Assembly: GCF_003851685.1 (NCBI RefSeq)
Contig: NZ_CP027727.1
Span: 4,278,001-4,342,000 of the forward strand
Origin: Pseudomonas sp. R5-89-07
Lineage (GTDB): Bacteria; Pseudomonadota; Gammaproteobacteria; Pseudomonadales; Pseudomonadaceae
Direction of reading: 5' to 3'
DNA length: 64,000 nt
Under the pieces are notes generated by a model. The model did no database searches. It was not told where the DNA came from and saw nothing but the letters and a program-made list of their open reading frames with translations. Made by a program: the position numbers and the translations under genes. Every line of letters begins with the position of its first letter. Position 1 is the stretch's first letter. Below, one piece after another: positions 25,228 to 34,110 of the stretch.

Positions 25228-26103
25228 TCAGGTCGCAGACTCTACGCCAGAGCCCGGCTTGATACCCAATCGGCTGATCCACACTGCCCCCAGAATCACC
25301 AGGCCACCCAGGGCCAGCCTTCCCAGCGGCTCGTGCTGGTTCCAGATGAGCAGGTTCAGCAGCAGCCCCACCGGCACATGCAGGTTATTCACCACCGCCA
25401 GGGTGCCACCATTGACCAGGCAGGCGCCCTTGTTCCACCAGTACATGCCCAGCGCGGTGCTGACCAGCCCCAGGAACACCAGCACACCCCATTGCAGCGG
25501 CGCCTGGGGCAGGAAGTCGGCCTTGCCGAATAGTAGAAATGCAGGCAATACCACCAGCAAGGCGCCCAGGTAGAAATAACCGAAGCGCCGGTAGTGCGGC
25601 TGATCACTCGGATAGCGCGCCACCAGGTGCTTGTACATCACCTGCCCCGCGGCGTAGGTGAAGTTGGCCAGTTGCAGCAGCAGAAACCCCATCAGGAAGT
25701 TCGGGGTGATCTGGTCGAAGCGAATCACCGCCGCGCCCGCCACCGCTACCAGTGCGGCCACCAGCGCCCAGGGATTGAACCGCCGGTTGAGTGCGTCTTC
25801 GATCAAGGTTACGTGCAGCGGCGTGAGAATGGTGAACAGCAGCACCTCGGGCACTGTGAGTACGCGAAAGCTCAGATAGAGGCACACGTAGGTCACGCCA
25901 AATTGCAGCGCACCGATGATCAGCATGCTGCGCATGAAAGCCGGTTCCACCGAGCGCCAGCGGGTCAGCGGGATGAAGATCAGCCCGGCCAGCACCACGC
26001 GCACCAGCACCGCGAAGTAGCTGTCGACGTGACCGGCGAGGTATTCGCCGATCAAGCTGAAGGAAAATGCCTGAATCAGGGTGACAACCAGTAGATAGCC
26101 CAT
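25228..26103 (-). CDS. EamA/DMT-family amino acid or carboxylate exporter
   Basis: 291-residue inner-membrane protein with ten hydrophobic segments, beginning MGYLLVVTLIQAFSFSLIGE. The two EamA repeats are about residues 5-130 and 150-285. The IGEYLAGHVDSYFAVLVR start is typical of the carboxylate/amino acid/amine transporter group. It lies directly upstream of the Lrp gene on the same strand, so the two probably form a regulator-exporter unit, possibly serving the neighbouring biosynthetic operon. An independent amino acid exporter is the alternative. Confidence 0.82.
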   Translation of the reverse strand: MGYLLVVTLIQAFSFSLIGEYLAGHVDSYFAVLVRVVLAGLIFIPLTRWRSVEPAFMRSMLIIGALQFGVTYVCLYLSFRVLTVPEVLLFTILTPLHVTLIEDALNRRFNPWALVAALVAVAGAAVIRFDQITPNFLMGFLLLQLANFTYAAGQVMYKHLVARYPSDQPHYRRFGYFYLGALLVVLPAFLLFGKADFLPQAPLQWGVLVFLGLVSTALGMYWWNKGACLVNGGTLAVVNNLHVPVGLLLNLLIWNQHEPLGRLALGGLVILGAVWISRLGIKPGSGVESAT

Positions 26104-26165
26104 GTGCGCCTCGTTTCGAATGGGCGCGACATTAAAGCTTTTCGATGCTTGAAGAAACTCGAGGC

Positions 26166-26200
26166 AAAAAAAACCCGACCTCGCTAAAGCGGCAGTCGGG
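26166..26200 (-). terminator. Intrinsic terminator downstream of azoR
   Basis: On the minus strand, CCCGAC and GTCGGG arms with an inner CCGC/GCG stem and a TTTA loop, followed by eight T. It lies after azoR and before the EamA start, separating the two transcripts. Confidence 0.85.
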
Positions 26201-26306
26201 CAGGAGCACTCAGGAGCAACAAGTGCAAAGGGAGGTTCGGTACGCGTACTTGAAGGGATTGCGTGGGCCTAGATAAACACGGGCGGATTATCTGGCGATT
26301 AAAGGG

Positions 26307-26906
26307 TCAAGCCACCTGCGCCAGCAGGGCCTTGGCATGGTTGATGCCTTTTTCCTGGAAATCACCACTCAGGTTCACCCCTTCGGCGTGAATGAAGGTG
26401 ACGTCGTGAATCCCGATAAACGCCATGACCTGGCGCAGGTACGGTTCCTGATGGTCCGATGCTGCACCGGTGTGAATGCCGCCACGAGCGGTGAGCACGA
26501 TGGCGCGCTTGCCGGTGAGCAAACCTTGCGGCCCGGTAGCGGTGTACTTGAAGGTCACCCCGGCGCGCAATACGTGGTCCAGCCAGGCCTTGAGGGTGCT
26601 GGGGATGGCGAAGTTGTACATCGGCGCGGCCATCACCAGGACGTCGGCGGCGAGCAATTCGTCGGTCAGTTCGTTGGAGCGGTCCAGCGACGCCTGTTCG
26701 ACCGGGCTGCGCTGATCGGCGGGTTTCATCCAGCCGCCCAGCAGGTTGGCGTCCAGATGGGGCACCGGGTTGAGCGCCACGTCGCGTACCTTGATCTGAT
26801 CGCCTGGATGGGAAGCCTGCCATTGGCTGATGAACTGCTGGGTCAGTTGGCGGGAAATCGAATCCTGTTGGCGAGCGCTGCTTTCGATGATCAGAACGTT
26901 GGACAT
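26307..26906 (-). CDS. azoR: FMN-dependent NADH-azoreductase
   Basis: 199-residue flavodoxin-fold quinone/azo reductase. MSNVLIIESSARQQDSISRQ holds the flavin phosphate loop (about residues 9-18), APMYNFAIPSTLKAWLDHVL the flavin-contact segment (about 94-113) and TARGGIHTG the ribityl/isoalloxazine loop. Length equals the AzoR norm of about 200. It reduces quinones and azo compounds with NADH in the cytoplasm, and protects against thiol and quinone stress. It ends at a strong terminator. Usual regulator partners were not seen next to it. Confidence 0.9.
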   Translation of the reverse strand: MSNVLIIESSARQQDSISRQLTQQFISQWQASHPGDQIKVRDVALNPVPHLDANLLGGWMKPADQRSPVEQASLDRSNELTDELLAADVLVMAAPMYNFAIPSTLKAWLDHVLRAGVTFKYTATGPQGLLTGKRAIVLTARGGIHTGAASDHQEPYLRQVMAFIGIHDVTFIHAEGVNLSGDFQEKGINHAKALLAQVA

Positions 26907-27020
26907 GGCTATGTAGGCTCCATCGGTAAATGCTGTAAGGCGATGGAGAAAAGATTAACCAGGGCTAGTTCGATTAAAAAGCGCAAAAAACTGCTATAAC
27001 CAATCTATAAATTTGTTTAT

Positions 27021-27055
27021 AAGCGGAGTGTCGCGATGGGCACGCTCCGCTTTTT
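27021..27055 (+). terminator. Hairpin with T-run on the plus strand
   Basis: GCGGAG (27023-27028) and CTCCGC (27045-27050) followed by five T on the plus strand. The nearby genes are both minus-strand, so this may end a short plus-strand transcript or, less efficiently, act for the gene at 27059 whose minus-strand side has only weak T content. Confidence 0.6.
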
Positions 27056-27058
27056 GCT

Positions 27059-27373
27059 TTATTTGGGCGCGCAGCTCAGCGCGATGCGCATCTTGATAAT
27101 CGCGCGGTTGAACTTGACCGTGGTGTTGGTGCTTTTGCCTGCTGGTACCGTGACGGTACGCCGACGCGGCGATTCAGGGCCGTTGGTAAAGACTACCGAA
27201 CACACAGCATCTTGAGTGCCATAGTTGTTCAGTTGAATCGAACTGATATCGCCGTCCACGTCGGACGCCGTGTAATCGATGCTCACACCGTCGATCTTTT
27301 TAGTCACGTCGATGGGATAGGCGAACGCGCTCATCGGCAGCAGCGCCAGCAACACACAACAGAATTTTCTCAT
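27059..27373 (-). CDS. Small secreted protein of unknown function
   Basis: 104-residue protein with a signal peptide (MRKFCCVLLALLPMSAFA, cleaved about residue 18), then a beta-rich mature part: YPIDVTKKIDGVSIDYTASD, SSIQLNNYGTQDAVCSVVF, TVTVPAGKSTNTTVKFNR. Two cysteines in the mature part may form a disulfide. Homologs in Pseudomonas have, from memory, sometimes been named 3-phosphoglycerate kinase, which nothing here supports. It is divergent from the LysR gene at 27423 with 49 bases between. Probably periplasmic. Confidence 0.65.
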   Translation of the reverse strand: MRKFCCVLLALLPMSAFAYPIDVTKKIDGVSIDYTASDVDGDISSIQLNNYGTQDAVCSVVFTNGPESPRRRTVTVPAGKSTNTTVKFNRAIIKMRIALSCAPK

Positions 27374-27422
27374 TCGGCAGTCTCCAATAAGGACCGCCAG
27401 CTTAGGACAAGAGGAGCTCATC

Positions 27423-28346
27423 TTGAAAGCGCCCCGCGTTACCCTCGATCAATGGCGCACGCTGCAAGCCGTGGTCGACCACGGCGGCTTCGCCCAGGCG
27501 GCCGAAGCGCTGCACCGTTCGCAGTCCTCGGTGAGCTACACCGTGGCGCGCATGCAGGACCAACTCGGCGTGCCGCTGCTGCGCATCGACGGGCGCAAGG
27601 CGGTACTCACCGATGCGGGTGAAGTGCTGCTGCGCCGCTCTCGGCAACTGGTGAAAAACGCCAGCCAGCTGGAAGACCTCGCCCACCACATGGAACAAGG
27701 CTGGGAGGCCGAAGTGCGCCTGGTGGTGGATGCGGCCTATCCCAACGCACGCCTGGTACGCGCCCTCACCGCCTTCATGCCGCAGAGCCGAGGGTGCCGG
27801 GTGCGCCTGCGTGAAGAGGTGTTGTCCGGCGTCGAGGAGCTGTTGATAGAAGGCGTGGCCGACCTGGCGATTTGCGGTTTCAGCATCCCCGGTTACCTGG
27901 GCACCGAAATGAGCGATGTGGAATTCGTCGCCGTGGCCCACCCCGAGCATGCGTTGCACCGCATGCAGCGGGAACTGAGCTTCCAGGACCTGGAAAGCCA
28001 GATGCAGGTGGTCATCCGTGATTCGGGCCGCCAGCAACCGCGGGACGTCGGTTGGCTCGGCGCCGAACAGCGCTGGACCGTCGGCAGCCTGGCCACCGCC
28101 GCCGCGTTCGTGGGCAGCGGCCTGGGGTTTGCCTGGTTGCCCCGGCACATGATCGAGCGCGAACTTGCCGAAGGCGTACTCAAGCAACTGCCGTTGGAAC
28201 AGGGCGGCAGCCGCCATCCCACGTTCTATCTGTATTCGAACAAGGACAAACCCCTGGGGCCGGCGACGCAGATCCTCGTGGAGTTGTTGCGCACCTTTGA
28301 TACCGCTCCGCTGGACGCGCCCTTCGCCGCCCCACGGCAAGCCTGA
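27423..28346 (+). CDS. LysR-family regulator with TTG start
   Basis: 307-residue LysR regulator: helix-turn-helix at about residues 6-66 (AQAAEALHRSQSSVSYTVAR) and an effector domain at about 95-290. A TTG start is used because AAGAGGAG lies seven bases upstream and no ATG fits the family N-terminus. Two downstream genes (a hydrolase after 14 bases and a cyclophilin) are on the same strand and could be part of the transcript. Effector unknown. Confidence 0.82.
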   Translation: MKAPRVTLDQWRTLQAVVDHGGFAQAAEALHRSQSSVSYTVARMQDQLGVPLLRIDGRKAVLTDAGEVLLRRSRQLVKNASQLEDLAHHMEQGWEAEVRLVVDAAYPNARLVRALTAFMPQSRGCRVRLREEVLSGVEELLIEGVADLAICGFSIPGYLGTEMSDVEFVAVAHPEHALHRMQRELSFQDLESQMQVVIRDSGRQQPRDVGWLGAEQRWTVGSLATAAAFVGSGLGFAWLPRHMIERELAEGVLKQLPLEQGGSRHPTFYLYSNKDKPLGPATQILVELLRTFDTAPLDAPFAAPRQA

Positions 28347-28360
28347 AACGGAGTTCACCC

Positions 28361-29164
28361 ATGGCCTGGTTCGACCATGAAGGTTGCAGCCTGCACTACG
28401 AGGAATACGGCCACGGCGCCCCGCTGATCCTGATCCATGGCCTGGGCTCAAGCAGCCAGGATTGGGAGCTGCAAGTGCCCGTACTGGCCAGGTACTATCG
28501 CCTGATCGTGGTGGATGTGCGCGGGCATGGCCGCTCCGACAAACCCAGCGGGCGCTATAGCATCAAGGGATTCAGCTTCGACCTGAGCGCCCTGATCGAA
28601 CACCTGGCCCTGCCAGCGGCCCATGTGGTCGGCTTGTCCATGGGCGGTATGATTGCCTTTCAGCTGGCGGTGGACGAACCTGCGCTGGTCAAAAGCCTGT
28701 GCATCGTCAACAGCGCGCCCGAGGTCAAGGTGCGCAGCGCCGCTGACTATTGGCAGTGGGCCAAGCGCCGCGGCCTGGCCCGCCTGCTCAGCCCGAGTAC
28801 CATTGGCAAGGCCCTGGGCGAGCGGCTGTTTCCCAAGACCGAGCAGTTCGACCTGCGCCGCAAGATGGCCGAACGCTGGGCAAAGAATGACAAACGTGCT
28901 TATCTCGCCAGCTTCGACGCGATTGTAGGCTGGGGCGTACAGGAACATCTTTCCAGGATCACCTGTCCAACCCTGGTCATCAGCGCCGACCACGATTACA
29001 CCCCCGTTGCGCAGAAAGAAATCTATGTAAAACTGCTGCCCAACGCGCGACTGGTGGTGATTGAAGATTCCCGCCATGCCACGCCCCTGGATCAACCCGA
29101 AGTCTTTAACGCTACCCTGCTCGACTTTCTCAAGAGCGTCGATGCCACTACCCAGGATCACTGA
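28361..29164 (+). CDS. Alpha/beta hydrolase
   Basis: 267-residue alpha/beta hydrolase. The oxyanion motif is LIHGLGSSSQDW (about residue 28), the nucleophile elbow is GLSMGG (serine about 94), with acid residue SADHDYTP (about 208) and histidine in DSRHATPLDQ (about 236). No signal peptide. Short acyl esters or lactones are typical substrates of this group. It lies between the LysR gene and ppiA (three bases to the next start). Confidence 0.82.
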   Translation: MAWFDHEGCSLHYEEYGHGAPLILIHGLGSSSQDWELQVPVLARYYRLIVVDVRGHGRSDKPSGRYSIKGFSFDLSALIEHLALPAAHVVGLSMGGMIAFQLAVDEPALVKSLCIVNSAPEVKVRSAADYWQWAKRRGLARLLSPSTIGKALGERLFPKTEQFDLRRKMAERWAKNDKRAYLASFDAIVGWGVQEHLSRITCPTLVISADHDYTPVAQKEIYVKLLPNARLVVIEDSRHATPLDQPEVFNATLLDFLKSVDATTQDH

Positions 29165-29167
29165 CCC

Positions 29168-29731
29168 ATGCTGAAAAAAATCGCCTTCTTCGCCGGTTCC
29201 GTTCTGTTCGCTGCCAACCTGATGGCCGCCGAGCCCGCCAAGGCACCCCACGTATTGATCTCCACCACCAATGGCGACATTGAAATCGAACTGGACCCGG
29301 TCAAGGCGCCGATCAGTAGCAAGAATTTCCTCGCCTATGTCGACAAAGGCTTCTACACCAACACGATTTTTCACCGTGTGATCCCGGGCTTCATGGTGCA
29401 GGGCGGCGGGTTCACCCAGCAGATGTCGCAAAAGCCGACCGAAGCACCGATCAAGAACGAAGCCAGCAACGGCCTGCATAACGTTCGCGGCACGCTGTCG
29501 ATGGCCCGTACCAATGACCCGAACTCGGCCACCAGCCAATTCTTCATCAACGTGGCCGACAATGCCTTCCTCGACCCGGGTCGCGATGCCGGTTACGCCG
29601 TGTTCGCCAAAGTGGTCAAGGGCATGGACGTGGTCGATATCATCGTCAACTCCCAGACCACCACCAAGCAAGGCATGCAGAACGTGCCCATCGATCCTGT
29701 CCTGATCAAGTCGGCCAAGCGCATCGACTGA
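29168..29731 (+). CDS. ppiA: Periplasmic peptidyl-prolyl isomerase A (cyclophilin)
   Basis: 187-residue cyclophilin with a signal peptide ([20 protein letters not shown]) cleaved near residue 21. The active-site motif [13 protein letters not shown] is at about residues 67-79 and the [10 protein letters not shown] segment at about 119-128. Isomerises prolyl peptide bonds of exported proteins in the periplasm. Starts three bases after the hydrolase stop. Downstream of it lies the ABC exporter gene after 82 bases. Confidence 0.9.
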   Translation: MLKKIAFFAGSVLFAANLMAAEPAKAPHVLISTTNGDIEIELDPVKAPISSKNFLAYVDKGFYTNTIFHRVIPGFMVQGGGFTQQMSQKPTEAPIKNEASNGLHNVRGTLSMARTNDPNSATSQFFINVADNAFLDPGRDAGYAVFAKVVKGMDVVDIIVNSQTTTKQGMQNVPIDPVLIKSAKRID

Positions 29732-29813
29732 GGTCAGCAGGAAACTTCGCACGTTGCTCACAAGGCAACGTGCGCATTTGAAAGGAGAGCCCGCACGGCG
29801 GGCGTCAAGCCTA

Positions 29814-31646
29814 ATGCTCTATCGTCGTTTTGAACAACTGATCGACATCTTCCGCGACGCTCCCAGCGCGGCCCCTCCCGACCAAGTCCTGCCCTTCTAT
29901 CTCTACTACCTGCGTCAGGTGTGGCCGCATTTCGCCGCCTTGCTGGTGGTGGGCCTGATCGGCGCCTTGATCGAAGTGGCGCTGTTCAGCTACCTGAGCC
30001 GCATCATCGATCTGGCGCAGGGCACGCCGCCCGCCAATTTCTTCCAGCTCCACAGCACCGAGCTGATCTGGATGGCGGTGGTCGCGTTATTGCTGCGCCC
30101 GATCTTCGGCGCGCTGCATGATTTGCTGGTGCACCAGACCATCAGCCCCGGCATGACCAGCCTGATCCGCTGGCAGAACCACAACTACGTGCTCAAGCAG
30201 AGCCTGAACTTTTTCCAGAACGACTTCGCCGGGCGTATTGCCCAGCGCATCATGCAAACCGGCAACTCCCTGCGCGACTCCGCCGTGGCGGCGGTGGATG
30301 CGATCTGGCACGTGGCGATCTACGCCATCAGTTCGCTGGTGCTGTTCGCCGAGGCCGACTGGCGCCTGATGATCCCGCTGGTGAGCTGGATCGTCTGCTA
30401 CAGCCTGGCGTTGCGTTACTTTGTGCCGCGCGTGAAGGAACGCTCGGTGATTTCCTCCGAAGCGCGCTCCAAGCTGATGGGCCGCATCGTCGACGGCTAT
30501 ACCAATATCACCACCTTGAAGCTGTTCGCCCATACCCAGTACGAGCAGCAGTACGCCAAGGAAGCGATCGTCGAGCAGACCGAAAAAACCCAGCTGGCCA
30601 GCCGTGTGGTGACCAGCATGGACGTGGTGATCACTACCATGAACGGCCTGCTGATCGTCACCACCACCGGCCTGGCCCTGTGGTTGTGGACCCAGTCGCT
30701 GATTTCCGTGGGCGCGATTGCCCTGGCCACCGGGCTGGTGATTCGTATCGTCAACATGTCCGGCTGGATCATGTGGGTGGTCAACGGCATTTTCGAGAAT
30801 ATCGGCATGGTGCAGGACGGCCTGAAAACCATCGCCCAGCCGCTGGCCGTGATCGACCGCGACAACGCTCCGCGCCTGAGCGTGCCCCGTGGCGAAGTGC
30901 GTTTCGAGCAGGTGGATTTTCACTATGGCAAGAAGAGCGGGATCATCGGCGGCCTCAACCTTGAGATCAAGGCCGGGGAAAAGATCGGCCTGATTGGCCC
31001 GTCCGGCGCGGGCAAGTCGACCCTGGTCAACCTGCTGCTGCGCCTGTACGACCTGCAGGGCGGACGCATCCTGATCGACGGCCAGAACATTGCCGAAGTC
31101 GCCCAGGAAAGCCTGCGTGCACAGATCGGCATGATTACCCAGGACACTTCGCTACTGCACCGTTCGATCCGTGACAACCTGCTGTATGGCAAGCCGGATG
31201 CAACCGACGAAGAACTCTGGGCCGCCGTGCACAAAGCCCGCGCCGACGAGTTTATCCCGCTGCTGTCGGATGCCGAGGGCCGCACCGGGCTGGATGCCCA
31301 CGTCGGCGAACGTGGGGTGAAGCTCTCCGGCGGACAACGCCAACGGATCGCCATCGCTCGCGTGCTGCTCAAGGATGCGCCGATCCTGATCATGGACGAA
31401 GCCACCTCGGCGCTGGACTCCGAGGTGGAAGCCGCGATCCAGGAAAGCCTGGAAACGCTGATGCAGGGCAAGACCGTGATCGCGATTGCGCACCGCTTAT
31501 CGACCATCGCACGTATGGACCGCCTGGTCGTGCTGGATAAAGGCCAGATCGCCGAGACGGGCAGCCACGCCGAGCTGCTGGCCCATGGCGGGCTGTATGC
31601 GCGGTTGTGGCAGCATCAGACCGGTGGCTTTGTCGGCATTGACTGA
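29814..31646 (+). CDS. ABC exporter, fused membrane and ATPase domains
   Basis: 610-residue half-transporter: six-helix exporter domain (about residues 30-330) and ATPase domain (about 360-600) with Walker A GPSGAGKS, signature LSGGQRQR, Walker B ILIMDEATSALD and the H-loop AHRLS. MsbA/YgaD-like; it probably works as a homodimer in the inner membrane and exports lipid or drug substrates. Translation could also begin at an upstream TTG (29754), but the ATG at 29814 gives the usual start MLYRRFEQLIDIF. A REP pair follows 36 bases after the stop. Confidence 0.85.
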   Translation: MLYRRFEQLIDIFRDAPSAAPPDQVLPFYLYYLRQVWPHFAALLVVGLIGALIEVALFSYLSRIIDLAQGTPPANFFQLHSTELIWMAVVALLLRPIFGALHDLLVHQTISPGMTSLIRWQNHNYVLKQSLNFFQNDFAGRIAQRIMQTGNSLRDSAVAAVDAIWHVAIYAISSLVLFAEADWRLMIPLVSWIVCYSLALRYFVPRVKERSVISSEARSKLMGRIVDGYTNITTLKLFAHTQYEQQYAKEAIVEQTEKTQLASRVVTSMDVVITTMNGLLIVTTTGLALWLWTQSLISVGAIALATGLVIRIVNMSGWIMWVVNGIFENIGMVQDGLKTIAQPLAVIDRDNAPRLSVPRGEVRFEQVDFHYGKKSGIIGGLNLEIKAGEKIGLIGPSGAGKSTLVNLLLRLYDLQGGRILIDGQNIAEVAQESLRAQIGMITQDTSLLHRSIRDNLLYGKPDATDEELWAAVHKARADEFIPLLSDAEGRTGLDAHVGERGVKLSGGQRQRIAIARVLLKDAPILIMDEATSALDSEVEAAIQESLETLMQGKTVIAIAHRLSTIARMDRLVVLDKGQIAETGSHAELLAHGGLYARLWQHQTGGFVGID

Positions 31647-31682
31647 ACCAAACACCCTCCAAACAGTAGGAGCAGGCTTGTT

Positions 31683-31776
31683 GTGGCGAGCAAGCTTGCT
31701 TGCGCTGGGGTGCGAAGCGCCCCCAAAAAAGCCGGCTCCATCTGCGCTGTCGGACGGGAGCAAGCTCCCTCGCCAC
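31683..31776. repeat. REP-type inverted pair
   Basis: GTGGCGAGCAAGCTTGCTTG at the left and GGGAGCAAGCTCCCTCGCCAC at the right, with a loop containing GGCTCC and GCGCTGTCGG. Located between the ABC exporter and aqpZ. Confidence 0.82.
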
Positions 31777-31987
31777 AACCAGCCCGCTCTCATATTTGAT
31801 CGTAATGGGTTAACACAATTTGCACCGCGCGCCAGCGCCCAAAGGGCCCTGGCGCTTTTTCATGCCCTGGATTTGTGTCAAAACCGTGCTGTAATCAGTG
31901 CAGTGCCCAGAGGGGTGCTGAAGTAAATCTGCAGGGAGCATCACTGATTTGCTGATTCGGTAGAGCGATCTATCAAGGATGTGTCGC

Positions 31988-32689
31988 ATGTCTTTGTTCA
32001 AACGTTCAGTCACAGAGGGCTTGGGTACGTTTTGGCTGGTGTTGGGCGGTTGCGGGAGCGCGGTGTTGGCCGCAGCGTTTCCCGCCGTCGGGATTGGTCT
32101 GCTGGGCGTCGCGCTGGCATTCGGTTTGACGGTGCTGACCATGGCCGTTGCGATCGGCCATATCAGCGGTTGTCACCTTAACCCGGCGGTATCGGTGGGG
32201 CTGGTAGTCGGCGGAAGGTTTCCCGCCAGGGAGCTGCCGGCGTATATCGCAGCCCAGGTCATAGGGGGGGTGGTCGCCGCCGCGTTGCTGTACTTCATCG
32301 CCAGCGGCAAACCGGGCTTTGAGCTGGCGGGCGGCCTGGCGTCCAACGGCTACGGCGAACATTCGCCGGGCGGCTACTCGATGGCAGCGGGGTTCGTGTG
32401 TGAGCTGGTGATGACCACGATGTTCGTACTGATCATCCTCGGCGCCACCGACAGCCGCGCCCCCAAAGGCCTTGCGCCCATCGCCATCGGCCTGGCCTTG
32501 ACCCTGATCCACCTGGTCTCCATTCCTGTCACCAACACATCGGTCAACCCGGCCCGCAGTACCGGCCCGGCATTGATAGTGGGCGGGTGGGCGATCCAGC
32601 AGCTGTGGATGTTCTGGCTGGCGCCGATCCTGGGTGCGGTGATCGCAGGCGTGGCGTATCGATGGCTGGGCAAGGAGCAGCCGGCCTGA
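31988..32689 (+). CDS. aqpZ: Aquaporin Z
   Basis: 233-residue water channel with six hydrophobic segments and two half-helices bearing NPA motifs: [15 protein letters not shown] (about residue 65) and [14 protein letters not shown] (about residue 185). Aromatic/arginine filter residues are those of AqpZ. It lets water cross the inner membrane. The ATG at 31988 is chosen because AAGGA lies eight bases before it; another ATG is nine bases earlier. Confidence 0.92.
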   Translation: MSLFKRSVTEGLGTFWLVLGGCGSAVLAAAFPAVGIGLLGVALAFGLTVLTMAVAIGHISGCHLNPAVSVGLVVGGRFPARELPAYIAAQVIGGVVAAALLYFIASGKPGFELAGGLASNGYGEHSPGGYSMAAGFVCELVMTTMFVLIILGATDSRAPKGLAPIAIGLALTLIHLVSIPVTNTSVNPARSTGPALIVGGWAIQQLWMFWLAPILGAVIAGVAYRWLGKEQPA

Positions 32690-32697
32690 GGTAAATA

Positions 32698-32730
32698 AGG
32701 TCAGCCCTGCCGATAAGGCAGCGCTGACCT
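32698..32730. terminator. Hairpin between convergent aqpZ and the FemAB-like gene
   Basis: AGGTCAGC and GCTGACCT arms with an inner CTGCC/GGCAG stem. It spans the stop codon and last codons of the minus-strand gene. No T-run, so termination is uncertain; the structure may protect 3' ends. Confidence 0.5.
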
Positions 32731-33825
32731 CGCCTCTTCGGCATACGCCAGAACGCCCACCCGTTCGCGCTCGAGGAAATCCTCCACGGCGTTTTTCAAT
32801 CCCGCATGCCGCAGGTAATGCCACGAACGCGTGATCACCGGCTCAAAGCCGCGAATCAGTTTGTGCTCGCCTTGAGCACCGGCGTCGAAGCGTTGCAGCC
32901 CGTGGGCGATGGCGAAGTCCATGCCCTGGTAGAAGCAGGTCTCGAAATGCAGCCGGTCGAACTCCGCCAGGCAGCCCCAATAGCGACCGTAGAAGCTGTC
33001 ACCGCCGATCAGGCTGAAGGCCATGGCCACCGGGCGTGATCCCTGCTTGGCCAGCACCACGCGGATCGCCTCGGGCATGCGCTCGGCCAGCAAGCTGAAA
33101 AACGCCCGGGTCAGGTAGGGCGATTGCCGCCGTACCGCATAGGTATTGGCATAGCAGGCGTAGACAAAATCCCACTGGGCTTCGCTCAGTTCATGCCCCT
33201 GCAGCCACTCGAACTCGATGCCCTGCCCCGCCACCTGCTCGCGTTCCTTGCGCATCTGTTTGCGCTTGCGTGAACTCAGGGCGTCGAGAAAGTCCTGGAA
33301 GTCGCGGTAGCCGCGGTTCTGCCAGTGAAATTGGCAGCCCAGGCGCTGCAACCAGCCGGGTTGCCGGGCCAGTGCGTCGTCGGCCAATGGATCGGTGAAG
33401 TTGATATGGGCGCTGGAGAGCCCTTCGATTTCCAGGTAACCGGGCAGGCTGCTCAGCAGCTCGGAGCCGTCCTCGGCACTGGCGGCCAACAGCCGCGGGC
33501 CGCTGACCGGGCTGAACGGCACCGCCGTCAGCAGCTTGGGGTAATAGTCGATGCCGGCCCGCGCGCAGGCGTCGGCCCAACCGTGATCGAAGACGTACTC
33601 GCCATAGGAATGAAACTTGCGATAACCGGGCAAGGCCGCCACCAGCCGGTCACCTTCCCAGTGCAGCAGATGCTCCGGCTGCCAGCCCGAATGCGGGCCC
33701 AGGCTGGCACTGTCTTCCAGCGCGCTGAGGAACGCATGCCGCACGAACGGCTGGGCTTGCGGCGCCAGCGCATCCCAGACCTGCGGGGTGATTTCGGACA
33801 GGCTGTCCAGGCGTTGCAACGGCAT
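32701..33825 (-). CDS. FemAB-like / DUF482 peptidogalycan-type acetyltransferase family protein
   Basis: 374-residue cytoplasmic protein. The pattern AHINFTDPLADDALARQPGW and later YRDFQDFLDALSSRKRKQMR and AFSLIGGDSFYGRYWGCLAEF is typical of the DUF482 family, which has a duplicated GNAT-like fold related to FemAB aminoacyltransferases. Substrate unknown; older annotations call it a peptidoglycan or peptidogalycan biosynthesis protein without proof. Start codons compete: GTG 33837, ATG 33831 and ATG 33825; the last has GAGGA at a five-base spacing. Confidence 0.78.
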   Translation of the reverse strand: MPLQRLDSLSEITPQVWDALAPQAQPFVRHAFLSALEDSASLGPHSGWQPEHLLHWEGDRLVAALPGYRKFHSYGEYVFDHGWADACARAGIDYYPKLLTAVPFSPVSGPRLLAASAEDGSELLSSLPGYLEIEGLSSAHINFTDPLADDALARQPGWLQRLGCQFHWQNRGYRDFQDFLDALSSRKRKQMRKEREQVAGQGIEFEWLQGHELSEAQWDFVYACYANTYAVRRQSPYLTRAFFSLLAERMPEAIRVVLAKQGSRPVAMAFSLIGGDSFYGRYWGCLAEFDRLHFETCFYQGMDFAIAHGLQRFDAGAQGEHKLIRGFEPVITRSWHYLRHAGLKNAVEDFLERERVGVLAYAEEARSALPYRQG

Positions 33826-34110
33826 CGGCATCCTCACTGTTTCTTGGCGTGAAAGCCTGGCGAGTATCGCCTATCACAGCCGCGTACACACCTCGAAAAA
33901 GCCGGACAGAACTCAACACCAATAGTTCCGCTGGCAACGAACCTGTCATGCAGATGAAATCACTTAGCCACTACTCCGTCATAAACCGTCGCGATACTGA
34001 CGCCTGTTTTTAGAGCATCTGGATATTGCCAGGTGGCATTTTTTCCGCCCGTGATCGGTCGGTTGTGTCCTGGAGGGCTTGCTAGCCCTTCCCCACTTTC
34101 GGAGATTGAT

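Noticed and set aside
27021..27055. Small RNA ending at the plus-strand hairpin
   Set aside because: No promoter or conserved sequence was recognised before it; it may just be the back of the terminator for the gene at 27059.
27059..27373. 3-phosphoglycerate kinase annotation
   Set aside because: The 104-residue secreted beta-rich protein has no kinase motif and is far too short.
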